A stretch of DNA of 64,000 bases from Microglena sp. YARC (Eukaryota; Chlorophyta; Chlorophyceae; Chlamydomonadales; Chlamydomonadaceae): positions 100,962,481 through 101,026,480 of the forward strand of contig CM039462.1 in assembly GCA_022414725.1 (NCBI GenBank), in the 5' to 3' direction. The translations under genes and the position numbers were made by a program. The notes beneath the pieces were generated by a model. That model was not told where the DNA came from. It saw only the letters and a program-made list of their open reading frames with translations, and made no database searches. The number at the start of each line of letters is the position of its first letter. Position 1 is the first letter of the stretch. Below, one piece after another: positions 1 through 9,427 of this stretch.

Positions 1-1498
1 TCGTGAGCATTGGGTGGGGGTTGCCCTGTTTTTAGCATTGGTGAGGATACTCAGCCCTTTATTGTGAATGGTTTCAATAGTAGAGTGGAGTTGAGTTTTC
101 CAATTTAAGGTAAGTGAGATGTGAACCCCCAAGTATTTGTAGGCTTGGTCAGGCGGCTGGTAGGTAGCATAGGAGTTTCCTAGTGGAATTTTATCTAGCC
201 TTTGTTTGAGAGTGTTGTTGTGAGTAGGTTGAGAGGGGTGTGATTTGTGGAGTATGCCACTGACCACACATTTGGTGGCGTTCAGAGGAATGCCCGACCA
301 GATGCTAAAAGTTTGAACTTTACCACATTGGATGCGAAGGTCCTCTGAGCTGCCGGTTAGGACAGCAGTGTCGTCAGCATACCCCAAGCTGCCGGTGTGG
401 TGTTCATCTGCTGTTTTGGAGGGTAGGGATGCTGCTCTGTATCCTCGTCCCCCAGAACGGAGCCATCTATGTAGGGGTTCTAGAAAGATAATGAAGAGTA
501 GGGGGGAGAGAGTATCCCCCTGGATGGTGCCCCTAGTGATGGGGATGGGGTAGCCAGGTGTATTGTTAAGGAGAATATGTGTAGTAGAGTTTGTGTAGAT
601 TCCTTTAATGGTGTCTATAGTGTCGTGGGTGTAACCCAAGCTGTGCATGATGCAGAGAAGTTTTTGGTGATCAATCATGTTAAAAGCAGAGCTAAAGTCG
701 AAGTAGGCAGCATAGAGATCCTGGTGGAAGAGGGCAGCGTCCTCAATGTTGTGGAGTAGGTTCAAGAGTTGTCTATAGGTACTTTTGTCTTTTCTGAAAC
801 CTTCTTGGCAGGCGCTAAGAATGTGGTTGGTTTCAGAGTAGGTAGTAATAGTGTTAGTAACAAGAGAGGTCCAGAGTTTGGCTACAGCATTGTTAAGGCC
901 TATTGGCCTGTAGTTTTGAGGTAAGCAAGGATCTGATTTTTTGTAGAGCATGACTGTGTGTGAGGTTTTCCAGCAGTCTGGTGTTTCTCCTAGGATCCAT
1001 ACTAGCTGCATGAGTTTGTGTATGATGAGGTGCATTTCCTGTGGGAGGCACATAAGTAATTCATTAGGTATGCCGTCTGGGCCAGTGGCTTTGTTGGTAG
1101 AGAGTTTCCTTATACAGTCAGCATAGGTGGTTGAGGAGGAGAGAAAGGTGTAGGGAGAGGCAGTGTTTTGTATGGAGTTGGCTGGAGTTTCCAAGTGGTA
1201 TTTGTCTATGTGTATTTCCCATGGAGGGGGGGTGGCGTGTCGTGTATAGTCATCTGAGATGGGTGTAGTGGGAGGTGACATGAGTTTTCCCATATGTTTA
1301 GTCATAACTTCCAGGAGACCCTGGGTGCTAGTGCTGAGTGTGTGTGTGGATGCGTCCAGTAGAGCAGTGGGTGTGTGTGTGTGATTTTCAGGAGAGAAAA
1401 TATACCTGTGAGTTTCTCGTGCTTGTGTACTGAGGCGGCGTCGGAATTTCTTAATGGAGGCGGTTGCTCTCTCCTCTTTGAGTGCAACCTGCATGTGA
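1..1498 (-). CDS. LINE reverse transcriptase domain (partial, runs off the left edge)
   Basis: The minus-strand frame is open from about 1498 to position 1. It carries non-LTR reverse transcriptase landmarks in order: ATGPDGIPNE near 1060-1090, YRPIGL near 900, the AYFDFSSAFN palm motif near 690-710, GTIQGDTLSPLLF near 500-530, the catalytic YADDTAV at about 375-395, and YKYLGV near 125-140. The enzyme would copy element RNA onto nicked target DNA. It follows the endonuclease frame at 1451-3745 but is offset from it. The shift near 1490-1500 is either an inactivating indel or a sequence error, because KNHMQVALKEERATASIKKF continues the LINE linker naturally. No stop is seen before the window edge. 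Confidence 0.9.
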
Positions 1499-3745
1499 TT
1501 CTTCGTTACGTAATTCTGTAATACTTTGTTTAATATCAGCAGTTAAGGAGAGACAATAGTCAGAGAGGAGTAAATTTTGAAAGTGCTGTTGTATTTTAAT
1601 TTTAGTGGTAGGTGAGTATGTGCCTGCCGTGTGAGGTGTGCTTCTAAGTTCCATGTATTGTTGTTGGTCAAGGTGGTTGGAAGCTGTTCGGAGTGCTTTA
1701 ATGTGTTTAATATGGTAGTTAAGTCTTCTGTAGGTTTTGGCAGTTTGTCTTGGCAGGAAGGTGCCTGGTGTACTAGGCTTGGTAGGGCAGGTGTCAGTCA
1801 TGATGGAGAGAGCTTGGTGAAGAGTGACCATGAGATGATTTGTCATGCTGTTAAGGTCTTCTGGTATGGTGGCTTTGAGTTCTTGTCTAATAGATTGAAT
1901 GTGTGCAGATGTTTTATCTTCTCCCAGTAAATTTTGTGCTATAGTCCAGGCTTTATCTATGTTAATGTGGCTGTGCTGGAATTGATGGAGAAATTGATTA
2001 GAGATGGCTTCTTTAGCTTTGGCCATGTCTTGTTGCTTGAGAGGAAGCTGCAGTTGAGGTGTTGGATTGTGAGGTGGTATGTCAAGGTTAGGAGGGGGAA
2101 AGAGAGAGGAGGTAATGTGTTGTTCCAGGGTCAAGTGGTCCAGTGTGTCTCCCATTTGGTGTGCAGTTTCTGTCACCGTGGTTGCAGTTGGGGGGTTGAT
2201 GAGAATGATGTCATCTATCCTGCTACTGTAGGAAGTGTTGTCTGAGTAAGTGTGGGGACGTGGTGACGGTTGAATGTGAATTGGATATTTATTAAGGTGT
2301 TGATAGTGGGGCTGGTCCTCCAGGTGCTTGATTGTGTTGCTTCTATCAGTAAGGTAGTAGGCTGCATTCCAGTCTCCCCCTGCAATATAGTGATGAGAGG
2401 GGTTTTGGGATATAATGTAGTAAATGTGTTCATAAATTCGGGCTCTTTTGGCAGGGTCATTGCAGGGCATGTAGACGCCTAAAATGTGGGTAGTGTTGTT
2501 AATAGTTTGATGAGTGAGATGACCAGCTATGTCAGTGGGGACTTCATGTTTAATTGGATGTGTAGTAAGAGTCTTTTTTATAAGTGTGATAACTCCAGCT
2601 GAGCGGGTTACAATGTTGTCTGCATTGGTAGCTTGCTTAATGGTTTTGCTGCTGTGATGAAAGTGGTAGTCAGATAGGTCTTGTTTGATCATATTAATTA
2701 TGCCTGTGTTGTTAGAGGTGAGTTTTGTTTCGGTGAGAATAGCAATGTCTGGCTCATTAGTTCGAATATGGTCGTAGATTGTTTCCCAGGATGAGAAGAT
2801 GCCTCTGCAGTTGGAAGTGATAATGTTAGTGAGATAGAGTGCAGTTTGCTGCTGTTGAACAGGATATGAGGTAGTGTGGGTTATTTTAATTCTTTTCGTT
2901 GGAAGGGTTTTTGTGGTGAGTCTGGGGGGAGTAGGTATCTTGGTAGGAGGTTCTGCTCCAAAGATCCTGCTCTGGCGCATCTTGTTGCTGTCGGGTATGG
3001 CAGGTCTAGTAGGGATAGGAAGGTTAGTCTTGGGAGGTTGAGTTGTATCCCTGGGTGTTTTTTTGGTGGTCGGTGATTTATGTGTAGAGTTTGAGTGGAG
3101 GGAAGTGGGGTTGCAACGGGTAGAGGTTCTTTTAGGTTTCTTAGATTTGGGAGGCTCCTCATCATCAGAGACAAGGTCTACAGTTTCTGTAGGAGCTGGG
3201 GGCTCTGTAGGATCTGCAGGGTGAATGTGATCTGTAGGGTGTGGAAGGTCTGAGAGAAGTTGTTGAAGTTGTGAGGAGTCTGTAAGATCCATCTGGTCTG
3301 TAAGAACTATCTGGTCTAAGGAGTCGGTAGCATTGTGAGTAAGAGTGGTAGGTAGGTCTATAATGATAGTTTGAGTTGGGTTGTTTGGTTCATAGTAAAT
3401 TTCAGGCTGTAAAAGTTGAGGGCAGGGTAGTCCAGATGTGTCTGTAAGGGTGTAAATGTGCCCTTGAAGATGTTGCCAGTCAGGAGGCTTCAGGGGATAG
3501 GGGCCTTCAGAGTTCATATCCCACCACTCACCGTCCAGTTGCTTAATGGCCTTAGCATGTCCATATCCAGAGAGATAATGTAGGAGGAAGCAAGAGCAGT
3601 TGGTAGGGATGCGTTGTAGGATCTGCATCTGTGAGCTGCCCAGCATGATACCTTCAGAGTAGGTCAGTGAAGTCCCTGCGATTTCTGTGTGGGGGCTAAT
3701 ATGGTGGGGAATGTATCTTGGGTTGGTGTGCTTAGTAAGGAGGCC
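1451..3745 (-). CDS. LINE ORF: protease C-terminal part, linker and APE-type endonuclease
   Basis: The frame starts where the LTR element cuts the LINE. The first part holds a GYGHAKAIKQLDGEWW motif, the His-containing half of a cysteine-protease-like fold. A low-complexity Pro/Thr/Lys-rich linker follows, then an endonuclease/exonuclease/phosphatase domain: TSNCRGIFSSW, DIAILTETKL (metal-binding Glu), HYIAGGDWNA (catalytic Asp and Asn) and RIDDIIL near the end. This enzyme nicks target DNA to prime reverse transcription. An apparent Met at 3754 lies inside the inserted LTR and is not the native start; the native frame comes from 7986 onward. The frame ends at 1451 after the shift into the reverse transcriptase frame. 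Confidence 0.85.
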   Translation of the reverse strand, partial: GLLTKHTNPRYIPHHISPHTEIAGTSLTYSEGIMLGSSQMQILQRIPTNCSCFLLHYLSGYGHAKAIKQLDGEWWDMNSEGPYPLKPPDWQHLQGHIYTLTDTSGLPCPQLLQPEIYYEPNNPTQTIIIDLPTTLTHNATDSLDQIVLTDQMDLTDSSQLQQLLSDLPHPTDHIHPADPTEPPAPTETVDLVSDDEEPPKSKKPKRTSTRCNPTSLHSNSTHKSPTTKKTPRDTTQPPKTNLPIPTRPAIPDSNKMRQSRIFGAEPPTKIPTPPRLTTKTLPTKRIKITHTTSYPVQQQQTALYLTNIITSNCRGIFSSWETIYDHIRTNEPDIAILTETKLTSNNTGIINMIKQDLSDYHFHHSSKTIKQATNADNIVTRSAGVITLIKKTLTTHPIKHEVPTDIAGHLTHQTINNTTHILGVYMPCNDPAKRARIYEHIYYIISQNPSHHYIAGGDWNAAYYLTDRSNTIKHLEDQPHYQHLNKYPIHIQPSPRPHTYSDNTSYSSRIDDIILINPPTATTVTETAHQMGDTLDHLTLEQHITSSLFPPPNLDIPPHNPTPQLQLPLKQQDMAKAKEAISNQFLHQFQHSHINIDKAWTIAQNLLGEDKTSAHIQSIRQELKATIPEDLNSMTNHLMVTLHQALSIMTDTCPTKPSTPGTFLPRQTAKTYRRLNYHIKHIKALRTASNHLDQQQYMELRSTPHTAGTYSPTTKIKIQQHFQNLLLSDYCLSLTADIKQSITELRNEESHAGCTQRGESNRLH

Positions 3746-4043
3746 TATCAGCATGAATAGCGGTGCTCTCGCTTGTTTTATGTCTTGGTGACTCCTTGTG
3801 TACTCCCTTAGAACTATCGGTCCTGACAGTACTATGTCAGCTTCCTGTTGACTGCGTCATCGGTTCTTCTGACACGCGCTGTCTAGCCTGTACCCTGATC
3901 AGGTTCCAGGCTACCGCCCCCTTTCCTCCACTGGTGCCCCTTAATGGGTCTCCTGTGCTTGTAACTTATTCTCGTCTCCGCATTTATAGATTGGCGTGCT
4001 GCACACACAAAGTCCACTCTCCGGAGTGTTATCCAAGCTGATA
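3746..4043 (+). repeat. 5' LTR of the Copia-type element
   Basis: Starts TATCAGCATGAATAG and ends CCAAGCTGATA. It contains TGTAA at 3960-3964, a plausible green-algal poly(A) signal. It matches the LTR at 7688-7985 except for two substitutions, and is clearly related to 13756-14106 and to the solo LTR at 16017-16372. Confidence 0.95.
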
Positions 4044-4059
4044 GGTTATACGGCCCTTC
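4044..4059 (+). promoter_or_regulatory. Candidate primer-binding site
   Basis: The 16 bases directly after the 5' LTR are GGTTATACGGCCCTTC. The unrelated LTR element at 54722-58552 has GGTTACGGTCCCTTC at the same place. Both resemble the anticodon-arm segment of initiator tRNA-Met used as primer by Drosophila copia, with mismatches. Position and recurrence are seen; the tRNA assignment is inference. Confidence 0.4.
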
Positions 4060-4176
4060 ATTTACTACCACTGTTGTGCGATGCAACTTCCGCGAGGACC
4101 TCCCGCCATTTTGAGAAACTCCATGACATGGATGGTCTTTCCTGGACGCACGGGATGCGCAGTATCATTCTCAGCG

Positions 4177-4404
4177 ATGGCTGCGACCAATCCTTCCAAC
4201 GGAGGAACGGCTCCTCTTGATGATTGGCTAGACGTTCGTGCACCAGCTGCCTCTGCTAGCGGTCATGAGAGTCCTTCCGCCATCGTGGAAGTAACCCCCC
4301 CCGGTCATTCCTCCATCTTCTCTTCCTTTTCCTCCCCTGCCGTCTGTCGCCTCCTCCCGTCTGTCGTAGATGACTGTGACGTGCAGACTCAAGTCGGCGA
4401 CTAG
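4177..4404 (+). CDS. Possible Gag N-terminal remnant
   Basis: A 76-codon frame begins MAATNPSNGGTAPLDDWLD about 130 bp after the 5' LTR, where gag is expected in a Copia element. It stops at 4404, and overlapping frames to 4813 are rich in Ser, Pro and Arg. No zinc knuckle is visible. The assignment rests on position only; it may be a degenerate leader. Confidence 0.3.
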   Translation: MAATNPSNGGTAPLDDWLDVRAPAASASGHESPSAIVEVTPPGHSSIFSSFSSPAVCRLLPSVVDDCDVQTQVGD

Positions 4405-5419
4405 CCTGGACATCGGTGGAGATACCCCGTCTTCGTCTGCTCGCGTCCTTGACGTCGCTAACCTTTCTCCGGTGTTTGAGGCTCTGCCTGCATACCGGAG
4501 GTTGCCAAGCCGACCAAGCTCCCTGCTGATGTCTATGTCGTCTTTGCCCCCCTTTGCTCTGCCCAGCCGACGGTCGGCTCCTGGCAGGAGCTTGCGCTCT
4601 AGTGGCTCTGTGCTACCTTCTGGAGAAAATTTTTCGATCAAACTGGCGGATCGCCGGCACTGCCGTAGGATTCGCCAGAGGAGGACGACCTACGCGTCTG
4701 GACCTGGAGATTCTGGAGGTGGTAGGAAGCAGGGGGGTATGGTCAGCACCACTACGGGTGCTGCTCCCTCTACCCCCAACCGGGTGAGTCGAGCGATAGA
4801 GGGGGGGACTTGAGATTGACTGATCATCGACGGCGGGATATTAGGACCTTTACATGCCTCGGCTCTGCTCTTCGCATCCTAGCGATAAATGTTCGAATTC
4901 TGCCCTTGCGATTTGCGATTTTCTGCCATTGGTGCGATTTTCTGCACCAGGTGCGACTTGCTGCACTGTCATTCTCGTCTCCTTTTTTCCAATACCTCAA
5001 ATCTCGACTTCGACCTAACGCTTCCCCACCTTCTGTGATCCCAGGTCTCGCAGCGCCGGACTTCGCCCATGCTACAGGCCGTCCTGGCCCTAGTCCAGCG
5101 GCCGTGGAGGATCTTTGGCATGATATCTTGGTGGATATTTTTCTATCTTAGGCTCCTTGTGACCCCTGGGTGCGTTCCGTGGTTCGACAGAGGTTACTAC
5201 TTTGTCTTCCCGTGCCCCTGGTTCCCCCCTTAGGTGTATGCCTTAGCTACGTGAGTTTGGGTTCAAGTGTTTGAGTTCTGATAGGGCTTAGGAATTTTTT
5301 AGTTAAGTGGTATAGAGGCATGGTTGATCTCGATTAGTTGGGGCAATGCATGAGTTGTTGATGATGACACTGCTCAGCATGGTGCTAGTGTGTTATCTTT
5401 GCAATCGTGTGTTCATCTA

Positions 5420-6225
5420 GGGAGACAAGACTCCTTCGGAGCTTTTCTTTGGGGTTGCACCTGATGTGTCGTTGTTGCGTTTGTTTGGTTGCCCTTGCTA
5501 TGTAATCTTAGTATTGGGCAGTCACGCAACAAGCTAGTTAGAAAGGCATTATTTGGTAGACTGGTTGGGTATTCCCTGGTGAGTAAGGGTTATTATATTT
5601 GGGTTTCCAATGTTGCGCCAGTTAGTAGTGAGTAGTGATGTACTCTCTATCTCCAGTTCAGTTCTAAACTGTCTTTCTGGGTTCTCCCCTTAGTATGGGT
5701 CCCCGTGCCCGCTTGCATCCCTCCTGTCATCAAACGGTGATATGTTATGTGTTACCGGTAATTCCCTACGCCCTTTAACAACCCCAATTGTTGTTGGCTG
5801 GCCTGGCTGGATGTATCATTGTTGCATTCTAGACCAGGGCCTGATCTTGCTGTATTGTGTGTGAAGTTTTAGGGCGGGGGGGAGTTGGATATCCAACTAT
5901 AATCTTAGCCGAATCTCAGGGGGTCGCCAGGCCCTCCTCTGTGCCACGTTTTAGCGGTGAAGCTTTAGGATTTAGACAGCCTTCGATCATAGTGGTACCT
6001 GGATCAGGTCCATTGACTAATAGTCGCCAACCTCCGACCACCTCGGATGGCTCGCGGGTGTCGATAATTCCGACGCCTCCTGTCGTCCCTGGTGGATTAC
6101 TCGGGTCAAGCCCATGTGATGATGTAGCCGTTGCCGAATGGGTAGGTGATGATCTTGAACACTGGTCTAGCTTGATACTGCGTATGGCTGGGGTGTTACA
6201 GTCAACCCAGGATTCATTGTTTTAG
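5420..6225 (+). pseudogene. Broken Copia integrase C-terminus and linker
   Basis: The DNA is collinear with 10900-11660, where the same region reads as integrase C-terminal domain (TPYELFFG, LRVFGCPCYV, GRLVGYS). Here the frame is broken by stops and indels. GRLVGYSLVSKGYY is still readable near 5555-5600, and GVARPSSVPRF to DDLEHWSS at 5920-6170 matches the linker before the reverse transcriptase. No reverse transcriptase follows, so the element is internally deleted as well as mutated. Confidence 0.75.
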
Positions 6226-6229
6226 GTGC

Positions 6230-7687
6230 TGCTGGTTCTCATACGTAGGTTAACATGGCCCTATGTGTGAGTGCCTATTCCTCAGCACCTCCTAGACTGA
6301 CTTATAGGGTAGTCTAGATTGGTGGAGCGTTACGACGCTTTGTTTAGGCAGCTTCCTTTCAGCTGTCTTTCTTGGTTTTGGTGGAAGGTGGTACTTAATT
6401 CAGACCACCGTTATAGCGTCTTGATGGTTTCTGACTCTTTAGTTCCATAGGCAGATGGTTCGTTCGGTGGAGCTCATCATAGATTAGCTATTTCTTTTTA
6501 CTCCACACTGTTTTTAGATCACCAGCCCCTCATGTGATTGGAACTTTTTGTGGAGTGTAGTAGTTGTTTCCCTTAGGATTTTTCTGTGAATTGGTGGGCT
6601 GGGTAATCTTGCAGTTGTACTTGCAGATGTACCGCCGCTCACCTCTTTCTTGTTTTCCGAGTGTATTTCAAGCGCCCTTTCAGTCCATCCTTTGCAGTAA
6701 ATTCTTTGAAGTCCTTTTTATGCGTTTACTTCTTTTCAGGTGGACAATAGGTTTTATGTACTATGGTTGTACATCTACCCTTCTATTGTTCATTGAACTG
6801 TGTTTCCTTTGTTGGTTACAAGTTTCTTGAAAATTTTAACTTCGCATCCTTTGGATATTTTCAGTTACTGCAGGTTTGGTTTGCTTGTGGTCAGGCGCTT
6901 GGTGTGTCTTGAGTGCATGAGTTCTTTGCGGTGCGATACCCACCTCTTAGAATGTTTTTCGTTAGTGCCGTAGCTGGGGATTTATGATAATTAACTTTCA
7001 TAAATCTTCTTACTTCCATCTTTGAGTGAGAAACCAGTTCATCATGGTTTTTTCATCCCAACCTAGTCATGAATTCTATGCTAAGAATAGTTTTTAAGGT
7101 AGTGGATTTTTCCATCGACTTTTTTTTTCCATCGTAGTCTTTAGTGTCCTCTTGTCTGCGTCCTTAAGGCTTTGATTCTCTCGTGTGCTGCGCTCACACG
7201 ATATTTCAATCCGTCTCTTTGGTTATCATTGATTGGCGTTAGGTTCCTATTCCCGGATCGGGTTTTCTATACCGTTGTTCCCCAACTTTGATATACGATT
7301 TTTTCAGTCTTCTCTTTAGGTTAAGTTCTCGGTTCTTTCAGTCACCGTTGTTCTTTTTGTGATCGTGTCCTCCCTGTGATTTTTTGGTTTGGTGCCTACT
7401 ATTCTGGATGAATAGTATTTTTGCGCTTACCATGGATGGTTACATTTCCATTTTGGTCTCAGCTCAGCTCGGTATGACCCAAGTTTTTTGCTGCTACATT
7501 TTCGGAGTACTACAGTGGTTTTTGGTTCATCCTTTCTCATCCTTTTATTTTAGACAAGGCTTTCTTCTGGTTTCCTGTTTTTCCGCCGTTCCTTAATAAT
7601 TTTTGTTTGCTACCAGTTTATGGTTCTATGTCCCCAGTGCCATAGGTGGAGTACTAGTATTGTATGTCACCTGCGTCATAGGTGGAG
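6230..7687. other. Non-coding interior of the Copia-type element
   Basis: T-rich DNA without recognisable coding content. Positions 7210-7300 match 13470-13560 just upstream of the second element's LTR, so this is a shared 3' untranslated region. The motif GCCATAGGTGGAG occurs here and again at 13706, and AGGTGGAG just before 7688 is the likely polypurine tract. Confidence 0.6.
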
Positions 7688-7985
7688 TATCAGCATGAAT
7701 AGCGGTGCTCTCGCTTGTTTTATGTCTTGGTGACTCCTTGTGTACTCCCTTAGAACTATCGGTCCTGACAGTACTATGTCAGCTTCCTGTTGACTGCGTC
7801 ATCGGTTCTTCTGACACGCGCTGTCTAGCATGTACCCTGATCAGGTTCCAGGCTACCGCCCCCTTTCCTCCACTGGTGCCCCTTAATGGGTCTCCTGTGC
7901 TTGTAACTTATTCTTGTCTCCGCATTTATAGATTGGCGTGCTGCACACACAAAGTCCACTCTCCGGAGTGTTATCCAAGCTGATA
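7688..7985 (+). repeat. 3' LTR of the Copia-type element
   Basis: Matches 3746-4043 with two substitutions (C to A in the GTCTAGC segment, C to T in TTATTCT). It ends GCTGATA and is followed by the target copy AGGCC at 7986-7990. TGTAA lies at 7902-7906. Confidence 0.95.
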
Positions 7986-9110
7986 AGGCCAAGGTGAGAT
8001 TTGTTGGAAGAAAGGTAGAAATTAATAAGATTGCTAGAATAGTTACCAGTGAGACTGTCATAGTGCCCTTCTAGGGTCCATTGTTGGCACGTATAGTTGC
8101 GCACATGAGTGTCTAATTTTACAGAAAAGTCTAGGATTTCGTCAAGATCAAGAGCTTTGTACCCCAGGTAAATGTTGATGGAGTGTATTTGGCAGTTGGA
8201 GTCGATTTGGGGTTCCCAATATGGGAGATTGGTGCGGTGGGTGGTCTGGGTTGTTTGTACGGCGGGGGTGGGGGTGGTGGCTTGGTCCTCCTCCATGGGG
8301 TCCTCCGGGAGGTCCTCCTCCATAGGGTTGATGGGGTTGTGATCTAGCCATGCTTCATTGGGTTGTCCTGGTTGTAGTGTATAGGTGTGGCCCTGGATGC
8401 TCGCCCATTTACGAGGGGTGTTCAGGAGAATGGGTTAGTGTTTGAGAGAGTCTATCAAGTACCACTCACCCTGGAAGTGTTTGATTGTGGCTGCATGGCC
8501 AAATACCGTGCTGAAGTTGAGTATGCATGCCTGGTGGGGGTGGAGGCGCTCTAATATCTGTTCCTTTGTGCTGCCCGGCATGATGCCCTTGGGGTATGTC
8601 TCTCGGTGTCCATGGTTAGGAAGGGGAAGCTGAGCAGGGGTGTAAGGGGGGTTATACAACGGGGTGAGGATGCCCACAATGGGGTGGTGTAGATGCAGGA
8701 AGGAGCTATGCAGGGGGACTGAGAAGTTGCCCTGGCCGTGTCCAGTTGTGTAGTGCTCGTCCCTAATTCTACGGCGGCTGGTGAGGAGGTGATCAGCGTA
8801 TGCGAGGATAGCTAGGGGTTCTATGTACGGACCTCCTAGGTAGGTATTTATGGCGTGGGACTGGCAGAAATTATATGCTTGGGGTTCCCAGTATGGGAGG
8901 TGGGGTTGGGAGGGGGAGAAGAGGGAGGGGGAGAGGGGGTTGGTCTCCTCCTCTACACGTGGGGTGGGGGGGTGGGCAGTTGGATCTGGATGTGTTTAGG
9001 CTGGTGGGGATGGCTGGGTGGGGGAGGCTGTTGGTGGCCTGGGGACCCCCAAGTTGGCTATTCATTGAGTGGGCCTGGCAGAGGTCGAATACTTGAGGTT
9101 CCCAGTATGA
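7986..9110 (-). pseudogene. Reiterated cysteine-protease-like modules of the LINE N-terminus
   Basis: Three copies of a YWEPQ-x(4)-CQ-x-H-x(2)-N-x(2)-LG motif are visible on the minus strand, near 9100, 8890 and 8220. The second copy runs on to FGHAATIKHFQGEWYLIDS (about 8445-8505). The third is completed across the inserted LTR element by GYGHAKAIKQLDGEWW. A Cys followed by a His-x-W-type segment resembles Josephin/OTU/Ulp-like cysteine proteases, which occur in some retroelement polyproteins; the exact family is inference. Pro-rich linkers containing PPHPTCRG separate the first copies, so this is a tandem duplication of about 210 bp. An in-frame TAA at 8435-8437 separates copies two and three, and the first copy lacks its His half. 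Confidence 0.65.
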
Positions 9111-9427
9111 GGGGTGGGGCGGGGGTAGGGGGGTATGGAGTGGGGGCGAGGTCTGACCCCTTCCTCTACAGGTGGGGTGAGGGGGCAGGCAAGCGGGTTG
9201 AGGTGTAATTAGGCTAGTGAGGATGGTGAGGTGTATGAGGCTGGTGATGACCTGGGGAGTCATGAGGTAATACAAGCAGGTGGTTACCGGGAGGTAATAT
9301 AATAGCATGGAGGTTCCGATGATGAGGCAGGGGGCGGCAGGGGACCACGTCTTCTTACATGAGCATCTCCGTGCCTTATAGATAAAAGCCTTGCTGCCTC
9401 TTCCCTATCTACGTCTAGTAGCTCTGT

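Larger units (their letters stand above)
3746..7985 (+). mobile_element. Copia-type LTR retrotransposon, non-autonomous, inserted in the LINE
   Basis: Two 298-bp direct repeats (3746-4043 and 7688-7985) differ at only two positions and bound a 3.6-kb interior. The 5-bp target duplication AGGCC lies at 3741-3745 and 7986-7990. The LTR ends are a perfect 7-bp inverted repeat, TATCAGC/GCTGATA, so the terminal dinucleotides are TA..TA instead of the usual TG..CA. The interior has a short Gag-like start and a broken integrase C-terminal stretch, homologous to 10900-11660. I see no reverse transcriptase or RNase H. Nearly identical LTRs around a broken interior imply recent mobilisation by enzymes supplied from elsewhere. 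The related element at 10860-14106 shows the Copia order of domains. Confidence 0.93.
1..9310 (-). mobile_element. Non-LTR (LINE) retrotransposon, split by an LTR element
   Basis: Read on the minus strand, 9310 to 7986 followed by 3745 to 1 gives cysteine-protease-like modules, an APE-type endonuclease and a reverse transcriptase, the order of a LINE polyprotein. The LTR element at 3746-7985 interrupts it. Removing that element and one AGGCC target copy makes the frame continuous across the junction (HLGL joined to LTKHTNP). The 3' end lies beyond the left edge of the window. The 5' boundary is uncertain: repetitive minus-strand reading frames up to about 10.86 kb may be its leader. The copy is defective, with an in-frame stop at 8435-8437 and frame breaks near 1495 and 8900. 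The domain order is seen directly; the clade (L1-like or Dualen/RandI-like) is not settled. Confidence 0.85.

Noticed and set aside
4228..4641. 137-codon minus-strand frame inside the Copia-type element
   Set aside because: Opposite strand to the element and without recognisable domain; probably chance openness in GC-rich DNA.
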